Shown: positions 8,491 through 17,650 of the stretch, piece after piece | Layout of the letters: the number at the start of each line of letters is the position of its first letter | Position numbering within the stretch: position 1 is the stretch's first letter | Assembly (NCBI GenBank): GCA_025056215.1 | Contig: JANWWC010000004.1 | Span: forward strand, 62,001 to 126,000 | Source: Cytophagales bacterium | GTDB taxonomy: Bacteria > Bacteroidota > Bacteroidia > Cytophagales > Flammeovirgaceae | Reading direction: 5' to 3' | Length of the DNA stretch: 64,000 bases | Notes under the pieces: generated by a model | What the model was told of the DNA's origin: nothing | The model's input: only the letters and a program-made list of their open reading frames with translations | Database searches by the model: none | Translations under genes and position numbers: made by a program

Positions 8491-9120
8491 ATGTCGGCTA
8501 TTGTTGTCGAGATTAATCCTAAAAATCCGCCAGAGCGAAAAATTTTACAAGTTGTAGAAATGATTAAGGAAGGTGCTATTGTGGTTTATCCTACTGACAC
8601 AGTGTACGGCCTGGGCTGCGATATTTTTCACCCAAAAGCGATCCAGCGCTTATGCCGTATAAAGGGAGTAGAGCCTTCTAAAGCAAATCTTTCCTTTATA
8701 TGCTACGACCTTAGCGATTTAAGTCTATATGCCAAAAATATCAGCAATTCTCTTTTTAAACTTATGAAACGTGCCTTGCCAGGACCTTATACTTTTATTT
8801 TAGAAGCGAGCTCAGAAGTTCCTAAAATCTTGCATTACAAAAAAAAACAAATTGGTATTCGCATACCAGATCATAAAGTACCGCGAGAAATTGTGAGATT
8901 ATTAGGAAATCCTATTATTACTACGTCGTTGAAAAGAGATGACGAAATTGCTGAGTACCCCACTGAGATTTCTGAAATTGTAGATTTATATGGAAAAATC
9001 GTCGATGTGATTATCGATAGCGGTAGTTGTGGAAATACTCCCTCTACAATTATCGACGGAACCACCGACAATTTTGAGGTTGTTCGATATGGTGCAGGAA
9101 AAGTAGAAGAACTTCTGTAA
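8491..9120 (+). CDS. TsaC/Sua5/YciO-family protein (threonylcarbamoyl-AMP synthase type)
   Basis: The 209-residue YrdC-fold protein begins with a strand leading to VVYPTDTVYGLGCD, the diagnostic motif, then RLCRIKG and the lysine-rich nucleotide-binding face. Members make L-threonylcarbamoyl-AMP from threonine, bicarbonate and ATP for the tRNA t6A modification; the YciO subgroup is less active. The sequence KIHRIKG-type lysine/arginine spacing and IGIRIPDH-like segment are present, and PITTTSLK-like region (IITTSLKRDD) matches the family. Length fits TsaC/YciO without the Sua5 C-terminal domain. It is packed 3 nt after the DctQ gene and probably shares its transcript. Confidence 0.85.
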   Translation: MSAIVVEINPKNPPERKILQVVEMIKEGAIVVYPTDTVYGLGCDIFHPKAIQRLCRIKGVEPSKANLSFICYDLSDLSLYAKNISNSLFKLMKRALPGPYTFILEASSEVPKILHYKKKQIGIRIPDHKVPREIVRLLGNPIITTSLKRDDEIAEYPTEISEIVDLYGKIVDVIIDSGSCGNTPSTIIDGTTDNFEVVRYGAGKVEELL

Positions 9121-10236
9121 ACTTTTCAAAAACGTTGGAAAAAGCTATTAAAAAAACATCTAAAAACTGAACTATAGCAAGTAAAATAAAAGTTGAAAAG
9201 AAAAAATAGTTTTAAATGAAGATATCAAAAAGTGCCGAAAAGTGATATATTTAGAATTAGTTCAATCAGTATAAAAGAATAAAACAGAGTTTCTTTAAAT
9301 TCAAAAGATGTTTAGTTTAGTTATGACTTAATATGGCAGTTTGGGTTATTTGTCATTTGAAAATTTTTGTCTAATATTTTTTAACCAAAAGCAGCGAAGA
9401 GAATCTTTAAAGATTTGCATAAGAGTTTTGCTATGAAATATTTTCACCGTGCGCCTTCTTTCGTTGTAAGAGGCTATCTATTCGTCTAAAAATCTTTATG
9501 TAATTCCTAATTATGGAAATTATGCATTTTCTTGCGAAAAACGACCGAATAGAATTTCAGACTAAATAGTTCAATGGATGCATAAATACTATTTGCTTTG
9601 AGGTGCTTAGCAAAAGTCTCTAGGTCTTACCCATAGCCATATGCACTGCACTTCACTGGGCGAAATAAAGGTTTCTTTCTTTTTCAATTCGTTGAATGTG
9701 CGAAATTCCAGTAAAGCTGTGTTTATAAAGGCCATTTGCACCACAGTTTTGTGCTCTTCTATTGTTCTTCAGACTTGGACTTCTTTCGGCTTATCTCCGT
9801 AGTGCCATTTCACTGCCCATTTCCCACAACTGGTTTCATGCGATAGAAATTATCGTGGTTATACTCATTTCTACAGGCTTTAGGACACAACGTTGCCTGA
9901 TTGTTATGCTAATTTTGGCAGTTCTACTTTTTTTTGATGAGCTTGGTTTCGGTATTCATCTTTTGGTAGTTTTTGGAATACCTTTACGTTTAAACTATCG
10001 ATGAAACTTAAATGTATTCTCTGTAAAATTTTCTTTTTTGATCGTTTCGATTATTGCAATCGAGTTGTATTAAACAACAAAAAACTGTTAGCTCGCCTTA
10101 TATGAAGCTTTTTTTAAAGATATACCCGAGGTATATGAAAATAATTTTTATTAAAAACATTAACAATGCAAAACAATTCACAACAGTAACACCAGAAATT
10201 ACAACTTCTCCATTATACTAAACTTGCTATTTTAAA
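9121..10236. other. 1.1 kb gene-poor stretch
   Basis: No convincing gene was found between the TsaC-like gene and glyA. The interval holds a perfect 14-base palindrome AATCTTTAAAGATT (9402-9415) and a short hairpin ATATACC-CGA-GGTATAT (10120-10136). An open frame on the plus strand (about 9729-10004, TTG start at 9762) encodes a hydrophobic peptide with stretches such as AIEIIVVILISTGFRTQR; it has no good start and no recognised family, so it may be the remnant of a membrane-protein gene or chance. The rest is AT-rich sequence without visible structure. Confidence 0.6.
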
Positions 10237-11511
10237 TTACGCGTGAAATAAAGGATAGTTCGACATAAACTCATTCACTTCAGCTTTTACAGATGCTATA
10301 ACTTGTTCGTTAGAGAGATTTGTAAGAACCTTGTCTATCCATTCGGCGATGCGAGGCATATCTTTTTCTACTAATCCTCTTGTAGTGATAGCGGGTGTTC
10401 CAATGCGGATGCCTGATGTAACGGTAGCTGGTTTATCGTCAAAGGGAACCATGTTTTTGTTAACAGTGATATCGGCTTGGACAAGAGCCTGCTCCGCTTG
10501 TTTTCCTGAAATTCCTTTGTTGCGCAAATCAATTAAAAACAAATGATTATCAGTTCCTCCAGAAACGATGTGGTAGCCTTTGTCTATCAAGCAGTTTGCT
10601 AGAATATCTGCATTTTTTTGCACCTGTAAAACATAACGCACATATTCATCTGAGAGAGCTTCTTGAAAGGCAACTGCTTTTGCTGCAATTACGTGTTCGA
10701 GCGGACCACCTTGTACGCCTGGAAACACTGCTGCATCGAGCAACGACGACATTAAGCGAGTTTCTCCTTTAGAGTTTTTGATGCCGAAAGGATTTTCAAA
10801 ATCTGTTCCCATCATGATGACGCCGCCACGCGGTCCCCGAAGGGTTTTATGAGTAGTTGAAGTTACGATATGGCAATATTTCAATGGATTTTTGAGGAGA
10901 CCGCGCGCAATGAGTCCTGAAGGATGTGAAATATCGGCTAATAAAATAGCACCCACTTCATTAGCAGCTTTTCGAAGTAGTTCATAGTCCCAATCGCGCG
11001 AGTAAGCTGATGCTCCACAGATGACCAATTTAGGCTTTATTTCTTTAATTTGTTTGTAAACTTTCTCGAAATTGATGCGGCCTGTTTCTTTTTCTACGCC
11101 ATAAAAATGTGCTTGATACATTTTTCCCGAAAAGTTTGCAGGAGAGCCATGAGTAAGATGTCCTCCATGAGAGAGATCAAATCCTAAAATTTTATCTCCT
11201 GGCTGTAAGCAAGCTAAAAACACTGCCATGTTGGCTTGGGCTCCTGAGTGAGGTTGAACGTTTACCCATTCGGCGCCAAAAAGCTCTTTAAGACGTTCAA
11301 TAGCAAGAGTTTCCACTTTATCGATGTATTCACAGCCGGCATAATATCTTTTTCCTGGCAAGCCTTCTGCATATTTGTTGGTTAATACGCTCCCCATTGC
11401 TTCCATTACTTGTGGAGAAACAAAGTTCTCAGAAGCAATGAGTTCGATACCTCTCATTTGGCGTTTTTCTTCTTGTTGAATAAGTTCAAAAATTTCTGCA
11501 TCTCTTTTCAT
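10237..11511 (-). CDS. glyA: Serine hydroxymethyltransferase (GlyA)
   Basis: GlyA interconverts serine and glycine using pyridoxal phosphate and tetrahydrofolate and supplies one-carbon units. Visible signatures are [46 protein letters not shown] and the PLP-lysine motif [14 protein letters not shown] (Lys 222 from this start). The frame continues upstream to a TTG at 11544, but the ATG at 11511 ([15 protein letters not shown]) matches the usual family N-terminus, so I used it. The gene follows yebC by about 48 nt on the same strand. With gcvT at 37242 it serves glycine/one-carbon metabolism, though the two genes are far apart. Confidence 0.95.
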   Translation of the reverse strand: MKRDAEIFELIQQEEKRQMRGIELIASENFVSPQVMEAMGSVLTNKYAEGLPGKRYYAGCEYIDKVETLAIERLKELFGAEWVNVQPHSGAQANMAVFLACLQPGDKILGFDLSHGGHLTHGSPANFSGKMYQAHFYGVEKETGRINFEKVYKQIKEIKPKLVICGASAYSRDWDYELLRKAANEVGAILLADISHPSGLIARGLLKNPLKYCHIVTSTTHKTLRGPRGGVIMMGTDFENPFGIKNSKGETRLMSSLLDAAVFPGVQGGPLEHVIAAKAVAFQEALSDEYVRYVLQVQKNADILANCLIDKGYHIVSGGTDNHLFLIDLRNKGISGKQAEQALVQADITVNKNMVPFDDKPATVTSGIRIGTPAITTRGLVEKDMPRIAEWIDKVLTNLSNEQVIASVKAEVNEFMSNYPLFHA

Positions 11512-11559
11512 TTGATCAAACTTTAACTCGCCGTTAAGATACAAATCGGAAGCAAAAAA

Positions 11560-12276
11560 CTATGCTAAAGTGCTAAAATAGTTTTGTACGTCGTCGTCTT
11601 CTTCTAATTTTTCAAAAAGTTTATGGACATCCTCTTCTTGTTCTGGAGTAAGTTCTTTAGTTACGTTGGGGATTCGCTCAAATTCGGACTTAATGATTTC
11701 AATTCCTTTGTTTTCTAATGCTCTAGTAACATCTCCAAAATTTTCAAAAGGTGCATAAATTACGAGCTGTTGCTCTTCGTGGTCAATCATTACCTCTTCT
11801 ACTCCGTAATCGATCATTTCCAATTCAAATTCTTCGACATCTTTTACAGCGTTTTGAGAAATTCGAATCACTGATTTTCTATCGAACATAAAAGCAACAG
11901 ATCCTGAGACTCCTAAACTTCCACCCGTTTTGTTAAAATAACTTCTTAGATTAGCTACAGTTCGGTTAGGATTATCTGTTGCACAGTCGATAATGACAGC
12001 AATTCCGTGGGGAGCGTAGCCTTCATATACCATTTCTTTGTAATCTTCTTGTTCTTTAGTGGTAGCTCTTTTAATAGCTCTTTCGATATTTTCTTTGGGC
12101 ATATTGGCAGCGCGAGCATTCTGGATAGCTACGCGCAAACGGAGATTAGACTCTGGATTAGGTCCTCCAGCTTTTACAGCCATAGCTATTTCGCGTCCGA
12201 TTTTAGTAAACGTGCGAGACATCTGTCCCCAGCGTTTAAACTTTCTTTCTTTACGGTATTCAAATGCACGTCCCAT
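11560..12276 (-). CDS. yebC: YebC/PmpR-family protein
   Basis: The 238-residue protein begins MGRAFEYRKERKFKRWG and carries the family patterns FTKIGREI, AVKAGGPNPESN, LR..I..ARAANMPKENIERAI and GYAPHGIAVI. Members were described as DNA-binding transcriptional regulators and more recently as translation factors that ease ribosome stalling at proline stretches. The acidic tail (QEEDVHKLFEKLEEDDD) is typical. It lies upstream of glyA on the same strand; its own promoter must be in the divergent interval before the OmpA-like gene at 12605. Confidence 0.93.
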   Translation of the reverse strand: MGRAFEYRKERKFKRWGQMSRTFTKIGREIAMAVKAGGPNPESNLRLRVAIQNARAANMPKENIERAIKRATTKEQEDYKEMVYEGYAPHGIAVIIDCATDNPNRTVANLRSYFNKTGGSLGVSGSVAFMFDRKSVIRISQNAVKDVEEFELEMIDYGVEEVMIDHEEQQLVIYAPFENFGDVTRALENKGIEIIKSEFERIPNVTKELTPEQEEDVHKLFEKLEEDDDVQNYFSTLA

Positions 12277-12352
12277 AGCAAATCAATTTTAATGACGGAC
12301 GCAAAGTTCAAACAAAAACTTAAGTTGATGAAGAAAATTTTTAAAAAGACAA

Positions 12353-12466
12353 GGCAAACTTATAAAGTTTGCCCTGAATCTTACTTAAAACAATGAAAAC
12401 TATGTTCTTTCGTGTGAACTTGACTCTTGAAGTTAAGTTCACAATCGTTAACAAAGAAAACGATTG
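12353..12466. repeat. Three successive inverted repeats in a divergent intergenic region
   Basis: Between yebC (minus) and the OmpA-like gene (plus) lie three inverted repeats in 114 bases: GGCAAACTT/AAGTTTGCC with a 3-base loop (12353-12373); GTGAACTTGA/TTAAGTTCAC with one G-T pair (12414-12442); and CAATCGTT/AACGATTG (12442-12466). The first, read on the minus strand, is followed by TTGTCTTTTT, so it might act as a weak terminator. The others have no T-run and could be operators or RNA hairpins. Confidence 0.6.
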
Positions 12467-12604
12467 AAAATATTTTATGCAAATTTTTTCGCTAAAAAAT
12501 TGTGTTAAACTTATAATAAATTTTAATTTTTTAAGGGTCTCTTATTCCATTTTTTTCTTTTCCATGATTGCACAAAATTTGCTATATAATGTGGGTGCGT
12601 TGGC

Positions 12605-13660
12605 ATGCTAAATGGTTTTGGAGTGATAAAAAAAATAGTAATTTTATTGTATTTATGGCTTTCGATTGCAACGGGAAAGGCACAAGTAATTTCTTTGTTG
12701 GAGCGTTCTGAGCGTCCAAGTTATAGAGTACTCGGGTATGTATTCGGAGAAAAAGATAAAAAGCCTAAATCTAATGTAGTAGTATTGGCTTACAGTTTAG
12801 AGGAAAACGAATCAAAACCCACATATCGAATTTTAGAAGAACAACATCAAACTATGACAGATGCCGACGGAAGATTTTCGTTAGAACTCTATGGAGATAC
12901 TGAGTACATGATTCATATTATGAAAGATGGATTTAGCGCAAAACCTATTTTTTTTAATAAAAAGAGCGTTTCCAAAGGAGAAAGCATCAGCATAGAAGTG
13001 ATGCTTTCTAAAGCTGTTACTTATACATACCAAGGAATGGTGCTCAACATCGATACAAGAGAGCCTATTGAAAACGCAGAAGTGGTTCTATATGATTTAA
13101 CAGGAGGCACTAGCCTTCATATGAAGACTAAACAGAACGGGCAATTTAATTTTCTACTCGAAAACAACAAAGAATATCGTTTAGAAGTATTCAAAAGCGG
13201 ATATTATTATTATATTCGGAATGAACTAACGGTCAAACAACTCTTAAATGCTCATCCTGAAAATATGAATGTTTATCTAGAAAAAATTTTAGTAGGCAAA
13301 CGAATTGTGTTGGATTATTACCCTTTTGAAATCAACGATGATTCTATTACAAAAGAGGCAGAAGCAGAAATGATTAAACTATATAAGCTCATGTTATTAA
13401 ACCCTCACATTAATATAGAAATTGGCTGTCATACCGATGCGCGAGGAGATGATGCCTACAATGAAAAGCTTTCTCAGTCGAGAGCAGAAGCAGCCCGAAA
13501 CTATTTGATACGCAGGGGAATTCATCCCAAACGAATTACAGCAAAAGGATATGGCGAAAAATATATTTTAAATGAGTGCACAGAAGGAGTAAAATGCTCA
13601 AATGAAAAACATCTCGAAAACAGGCGTTTAGAATACATTGTTACAGAACAAGTAGAATAA
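12605..13660 (+). CDS. OmpA-family protein with carboxypeptidase-like regulatory domains
   Basis: A signal peptide (about residues 1-26, ending near GKAQ) precedes two beta-sandwich repeats of the carboxypeptidase regulatory type: one around residues 40-140 (GRFSLELYGDTEYMIHIMKDGF) and one around 145-225 (NGQFNFLLENNKEYRLEVFKSGY). The C-terminal third is an OmpA-like peptidoglycan-binding domain with IEIGCHTDARGDDAYNEKLS, QSRAEAARNYL, GIHPKRI and NRRLEY. The protein probably anchors an outer-membrane assembly to peptidoglycan. It opens the cluster containing the sigma factor (4 nt downstream), the anti-sigma candidate and porP, so a role linked to T9SS or envelope sensing is plausible but inferred. 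Confidence 0.85.
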   Translation: MLNGFGVIKKIVILLYLWLSIATGKAQVISLLERSERPSYRVLGYVFGEKDKKPKSNVVVLAYSLEENESKPTYRILEEQHQTMTDADGRFSLELYGDTEYMIHIMKDGFSAKPIFFNKKSVSKGESISIEVMLSKAVTYTYQGMVLNIDTREPIENAEVVLYDLTGGTSLHMKTKQNGQFNFLLENNKEYRLEVFKSGYYYYIRNELTVKQLLNAHPENMNVYLEKILVGKRIVLDYYPFEINDDSITKEAEAEMIKLYKLMLLNPHINIEIGCHTDARGDDAYNEKLSQSRAEAARNYLIRRGIHPKRITAKGYGEKYILNECTEGVKCSNEKHLENRRLEYIVTEQVE

Positions 13661-13664
13661 AATC

Positions 13665-14291
13665 ATGCCTGAAAAACCTAAAAAACAAATGCGTTCTCAT
13701 GATGAAAAGATAAAAATTTTTCATCAAGAATTGATCCCGCACATCAATTCTATTTACGCTTTTTTGTTTAAGCTCATTAAAGATGAAGAGGACGCTAAAG
13801 ATCTTGTACAGGAAACTTATATGAAAGCTTTTCGATTTATAGATTCTTTTGAAACAGGAACTAATGCTAAAGCATGGTTGTTTAAAATAGCGAAGAACGC
13901 CTTTGTAAATGAATATCGCCGCAAAAGCAAAGAGCCTCTAAAGATTGACTACCAAGAAGTTGAAGCTATTTATAATTCTGATGAAGCTGATTATAAAAAA
14001 ACGGTTGATTTGCGAACAGAAATGTTGAGCAATAAAATTGGGGATGAAGTGACGATAGCGTTGAATTCTTTATCTGTAGATTTCAGAGTGATTGTTATTT
14101 TGTGCGACGTGGAAGGATTTACTTACAAAGAAATGGCGAAAATTTTGGATATTCCTATCGGTACAGTGCGCTCTCGATTGCATCGTGCACGGCAATTATT
14201 AAGAGAAAAACTCAAAGATTATGCTGAGTCTTTAGGATACAATACAGATGAAAAACCATCACAAGAAATCGAAAAATCAAATACAATATGA
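13665..14291 (+). CDS. ECF-type RNA polymerase sigma factor
   Basis: The 208-residue protein has region 2 (YAFLFKLIKDEEDAKDLVQE, then ETGTNAKAWLFKIAKNAF) and region 4 (LSVDFRVIVILCDVEGFTY, then IPIGTVRSRLHRAR, the helix-turn-helix). No region 1 or 3 is present, which identifies the extracytoplasmic-function class. The stop codon overlaps the start of the next gene (ATGA), typical of sigma/anti-sigma pairs. In Porphyromonas gingivalis an ECF factor, SigP, controls T9SS genes together with PorXY; here the factor is physically placed between an OmpA-like gene and porP-gldKLMN, making T9SS regulation an attractive hypothesis. Confidence 0.93.
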   Translation: MPEKPKKQMRSHDEKIKIFHQELIPHINSIYAFLFKLIKDEEDAKDLVQETYMKAFRFIDSFETGTNAKAWLFKIAKNAFVNEYRRKSKEPLKIDYQEVEAIYNSDEADYKKTVDLRTEMLSNKIGDEVTIALNSLSVDFRVIVILCDVEGFTYKEMAKILDIPIGTVRSRLHRARQLLREKLKDYAESLGYNTDEKPSQEIEKSNTI

Positions 14292-14560
14292 ATCATTCAA
14301 AATTCACTCGCAAACAAAAGGTCTACACATGCAAGTGTTTTGAAGAGCTCGTCTATTTAATTCTTGATAAGCAAGCAACCCAAGAGCAAATCGAAGAGTT
14401 TGAGAAAATTATTTCTCAGTCAAAAGAGTGTTATTCTTTTTATCTTGTTCAAAAAAAAATTCACTATTTGTTAAGAGCTTCTTTTCATGATTGTCCTGTT
14501 TGTCCAGTTTCTCTTAAAGAAGAAATCATTCAAAAAATTGAAAAATTATCTGCGTCTTAA
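14288..14560 (+). CDS. Probable anti-sigma factor, small cysteine/histidine protein
   Basis: The 90-residue protein overlaps the sigma gene by 4 nt. It contains CKCFEELVYLILDKQAT near the N-terminus, H-Y-LLRASFHDCPVCP in the middle, and a helical tail (LKEEIIQKIEKL), resembling the small zinc-binding anti-sigma domain of Bacteroidota ECF systems. There is no membrane helix, so it would act in the cytoplasm, perhaps as a redox- or metal-responsive partner of the sigma factor. The call rests mainly on position and the Cys/His pattern; the family match is moderate. Confidence 0.6.
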   Translation: MNHSKFTRKQKVYTCKCFEELVYLILDKQATQEQIEEFEKIISQSKECYSFYLVQKKIHYLLRASFHDCPVCPVSLKEEIIQKIEKLSAS

Positions 14561-14571
14561 AATTTTTACGA

Positions 14572-15552
14572 ATGTTAAATTGTATTGTTTTCTTGAAGTG
14601 GCGTAGAAAGTTTTGCTTAGGTCTCAACCTCGTCTCGTTTTTCGCTTTTGCGCAACAAGAAGCTCAGCTTACTCAATTTGTTTTTCATCAGCACTATTTT
14701 AATGTAGCATGCGCTGGCATTAGTAGAGCATATTCAGAAGCGCAGTTCATTCACCGCATGCAATATCTTGGATACACTACTACTTTAGATGCTAATCTTC
14801 CTCCTACTACGCAGATTTTTTCAGTAACTTCTCCTTTTACTGCGTACAATATAGGAGTAGGAGGTTTATTTGCTAACGATCGATTTGGACCTCTTACTAA
14901 ACAAAAAGCATTATTTTCTTTAGCATATCAGTTTAAAATCCGAAATGAGAATATTTTAGCTGTGGGAGCTGGCCTAGGAGCTTTTTCTTTTGCGCTTAAT
15001 AATGATTTATTGCGTTTTGTAGATCCTCATGATAGGTACGCTTCTTATGCAGGAGTACAAACACAAACAAAACCTCTTTATAGAATGGGAGCTTTTTATC
15101 AAACATCTTATTTTTATACGGGTGTTTCTGTCAATCAACTTCTTCCTACCACTTTCGATTTAGGTACAGGGAATGTGTATCATTCGACTAATCAACACAT
15201 TTATTATATAGTAGGATTTCATAGAATGATTTTGCCAAATTTTAAAATTTCTCCTGCTGCCCTAGTAAAATTTGATAGAAAAGTCGTTTCAATAGAAGGC
15301 GGAATGGTTGCTACTTATTTAGAAAAATTATTTTTAGGCCTTTTTTGGCGAGAATCAGATGCGTTTTCAGCAATTGTAGGAATTTATCCTCTCAAAAGCA
15401 CACAGTTGCAATTTAGTTATGCGTTCGATTATGTATATCACTACCAAACAGCTAAAGCTCCTACCTCTCATGAAATCCTTTTGGCATACAAATTCGGAAC
15501 TGTGAAGCCCTTAGTGCGAACCATTATTCGAACTCCAAGATTTCGACATTAA
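14572..15552 (+). CDS. porP: PorP/SprF-family type IX secretion outer-membrane protein
   Basis: The 326-residue protein has an N-terminal signal segment ending around FFAFAQQEAQLTQF and then the PorP/SprF pattern: FHQHYFNVACAGISR near the start (usual family form YNPAYAG), GVGGLFANDRFGPLTKQKALF, LAVGAGLGAFSF and alternating beta strands to the C-terminus (ILLAYKFG). PorP/SprF proteins sit in the outer membrane and connect the T9SS to surface substrates. Its position directly before gldK-gldL-gldM-gldN copies the porP-porK-porL-porM-porN order of P. gingivalis. Confidence 0.88.
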   Translation: MLNCIVFLKWRRKFCLGLNLVSFFAFAQQEAQLTQFVFHQHYFNVACAGISRAYSEAQFIHRMQYLGYTTTLDANLPPTTQIFSVTSPFTAYNIGVGGLFANDRFGPLTKQKALFSLAYQFKIRNENILAVGAGLGAFSFALNNDLLRFVDPHDRYASYAGVQTQTKPLYRMGAFYQTSYFYTGVSVNQLLPTTFDLGTGNVYHSTNQHIYYIVGFHRMILPNFKISPAALVKFDRKVVSIEGGMVATYLEKLFLGLFWRESDAFSAIVGIYPLKSTQLQFSYAFDYVYHYQTAKAPTSHEILLAYKFGTVKPLVRTIIRTPRFRH

Positions 15553-15582
15553 CAATAAAAAAAACATAAATTCATGATAAAT

Positions 15583-15615
15583 TTTGCTTATTTGGTTTCA
15601 TTTTTGCTAAAATTG
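15583..15615 (+). promoter_or_regulatory. Possible promoter for gldK
   Basis: A TTTG (15583-15586) is separated by 21 bases from TAAAATTG (15608-15615), one mismatch from the Bacteroidota TAnnTTTG -7 element. The 116 nt gap before gldK would give a leader of about 50 nt. Weak by sequence alone. Confidence 0.3.
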
Positions 15616-15668
15616 TTTTTGAATCGTATTATGTAAGACTGGAAACTAAAGAAGCTTAACTCGTTAAG

Positions 15669-16715
15669 ATGATGACTCAACTTAATTTAACATTTGCTCG
15701 CCTAACAATCATGATAGCTGTAGCGCTATCAATACAAGGATGCAAGCGCGGAGGAGACCTCTCAGAAGCAGGAGAGCTTTATCCCACCCCACGCGAAGGA
15801 TGGCAACAGGTAGTGCCTTACGGAATGGTGGTAGTTCCTCCTGGTACTTTTCATATGGGGCAAGCTGATGAAGATATCACCTCCTCTAAAATTAACCTCA
15901 ACAAACAAGTCACTATTGGAGGATTTTATATGGACGATACAGAAATTACTAATAACGAGTATCGCATGTTTATTCAAAAAGCTAAAGAAATGTCCGCTCA
16001 AGGGGATACCTCCTGGACGATGACAGAGGACGAGATTATGGAGCAGTTATATCCAGATACAGTAGTTTGGATTAACGATTTCGCTTATCATATGGGAGAC
16101 CCTCTTACCAAATATTACTATGACCACCCTGCTTTTGACAACTATCCAGTAGTGGGGGTCACTTGGTTTGCTGCTAAAAAATTCTGTGAATGGAGAACTC
16201 TTTATCTTAATAACTATCGAATTGAGCAAGGGCAATTTCCAATGCCTAACTTCCGCTTGCCTTCAGAAGCTGAATGGGAATATGCCTATCGTGGAGGGCG
16301 TGATATGGCAAAGTTTCCTTGGGGAGGTCCTTATGTGCGCAATGCAAAAGGTTGTTCTTTAGGAAATTTCAAACCAGGAAGAGGAAATTATTATGATGAT
16401 GGGTATGCTTACACTGCACCTGTTGCATCCTACTTTGCAAACGAGTATGGTTTATACGATATGTTTGGAAATGTAGCTGAGTGGTGTGAAGATGCTTATC
16501 ATCCTGCTAGCTTTCCAATTGTGTGGGACATAAATCCTACTTACTATGACGAAAACGAACCTCGCAAGATTGTTCGTGGAGGCTCTTGGAAAGATATAGA
16601 GTTCTATACTGAATCAGGTACGCGTTCTTATGAGTTTCAAGATCAGTCGCGCTCCTTTATAGGTTTTCGTTGTGTAATGACCTACTTAGGACGTTCTGCT
16701 GGAACTGAATTTTAA
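15669..16715 (+). CDS. gldK: T9SS/gliding lipoprotein GldK (PorK)
   Basis: GldK is an outer-membrane lipoprotein that forms a periplasmic ring with GldN at the base of the type IX secretion system. The signal peptide ends in the lipobox LSIQGC with Cys25. The rest is a formylglycine-generating-enzyme-like fold: MVVVPPGTFHMGQADE, MDDTEITNNEYRMF, PVVGVTWFAAKKFCEWR, FRLPSEAEWEYAYRGG, GLYDMFGNVAEWCEDAYH and the closing FIGFRCV. The 348-residue length is normal for the family. It is the first of four consecutive gld genes. Confidence 0.97.
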   Translation: MMTQLNLTFARLTIMIAVALSIQGCKRGGDLSEAGELYPTPREGWQQVVPYGMVVVPPGTFHMGQADEDITSSKINLNKQVTIGGFYMDDTEITNNEYRMFIQKAKEMSAQGDTSWTMTEDEIMEQLYPDTVVWINDFAYHMGDPLTKYYYDHPAFDNYPVVGVTWFAAKKFCEWRTLYLNNYRIEQGQFPMPNFRLPSEAEWEYAYRGGRDMAKFPWGGPYVRNAKGCSLGNFKPGRGNYYDDGYAYTAPVASYFANEYGLYDMFGNVAEWCEDAYHPASFPIVWDINPTYYDENEPRKIVRGGSWKDIEFYTESGTRSYEFQDQSRSFIGFRCVMTYLGRSAGTEF

Positions 16716-16804
16716 TCTCTTTATAATTTATTCATTCTTTATTTTATTATATTTTTCTTATTATTGACCTTAAGATTTATTTAAAACTCTAAACAATCAA
16801 AAAG

Positions 16805-17617
16805 ATGGCTCAAATTCATGAATCTGGCTTACAGAAGTTTTATCGCGTAGTGGTTCCTAAAGTAACAAGCTTAGGAGCATCGTTAGTGGTTGTAGGTGCA
16901 ATGTTTAAAATCATGCACTGGCCAGGAGCAGGTGTGATGCTTGTGATTGGCTTAAGTACAGAAGCATTTTTGTTCTTTTTAGGAATTTTTCAGCCCCCTG
17001 CTCACCCTGAAGTGCATTATCACTGGGAAAATGTGTATCCAGAGTTATTGGATAATACTAAAAAATCTGGTGGCAAAAAAGACGACCCTACTAAGTCACT
17101 ACAAACGATGGTAGGATTTGATAAACTTCTTGCAGAAGCGAATCTTTCGGTAGATACTATTAAAAACTTTGGTAACGGTATTAAGCAACTTACTGATTCT
17201 GTTACTAAAATGAAAGATATTACAGAAGCATCTGTTGCAACTTCAGGCTATACCACTTCTTTAAAAGAGGCTACTAAATCTATCAGCGATTTAAACAAAG
17301 CTTATGCTGCTACGGTCGCTGCTATGAATGAAATGGCGAATGCTTCAAAAGATGCTAAAGAGTATCATGCTCAAATTCAAACTATTACTAAAAATCTCGG
17401 TGCTCTGAACGCTGTTTATGAAATGGAACTTAAGGATGCTAATAGCCACTTAAAAGCAATGAATAAGTTTTATGCTAATCTAACAGTGGCGATGGAAAGC
17501 ATGTCTGAAGCAAGCAAAGAGTCAGCTCTCTTTAAAGAACAAATGTCGAAGCTAACAACCAACCTTACTAACTTGAATAAAGTATATGGTAATATGTTAG
17601 CTGCAATGAAAGGTTAA
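16805..17617 (+). CDS. gldL: T9SS/gliding motor protein GldL (PorL)
   Basis: GldL is the inner-membrane subunit of the GldLM proton-driven motor that powers type IX secretion and gliding. Two transmembrane helices occupy roughly residues 20-37 and 42-62, holding MFKIMHWPGAGVML (Lys35, His38) and STEAFLFFLG with the membrane-buried Glu53, the type of residue proposed to carry protons. The cytoplasmic remainder is helical and contains related segments ending AAMNEMANASK, VAMESMSEASK and NMLAAMKG, i.e. an internal repeat of about 50-60 residues. The length, 270, is slightly above Flavobacterium GldL. Confidence 0.97.
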   Translation: MAQIHESGLQKFYRVVVPKVTSLGASLVVVGAMFKIMHWPGAGVMLVIGLSTEAFLFFLGIFQPPAHPEVHYHWENVYPELLDNTKKSGGKKDDPTKSLQTMVGFDKLLAEANLSVDTIKNFGNGIKQLTDSVTKMKDITEASVATSGYTTSLKEATKSISDLNKAYAATVAAMNEMANASKDAKEYHAQIQTITKNLGALNAVYEMELKDANSHLKAMNKFYANLTVAMESMSEASKESALFKEQMSKLTTNLTNLNKVYGNMLAAMKG

Positions 17618-17650
17618 TTTTGAAAGTGTTAAATTAAAACTTTAGAAAAA

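Noticed and set aside
9762-10004. 80-residue open frame as an ordinary gene
   Set aside because: TTG start, no recognisable family, surrounded by sequence without coding character; noted only as a possible remnant.
12007-12396. 129-residue plus-strand frame
   Set aside because: Lies largely opposite yebC and shows only the mirrored codon pattern of that gene.
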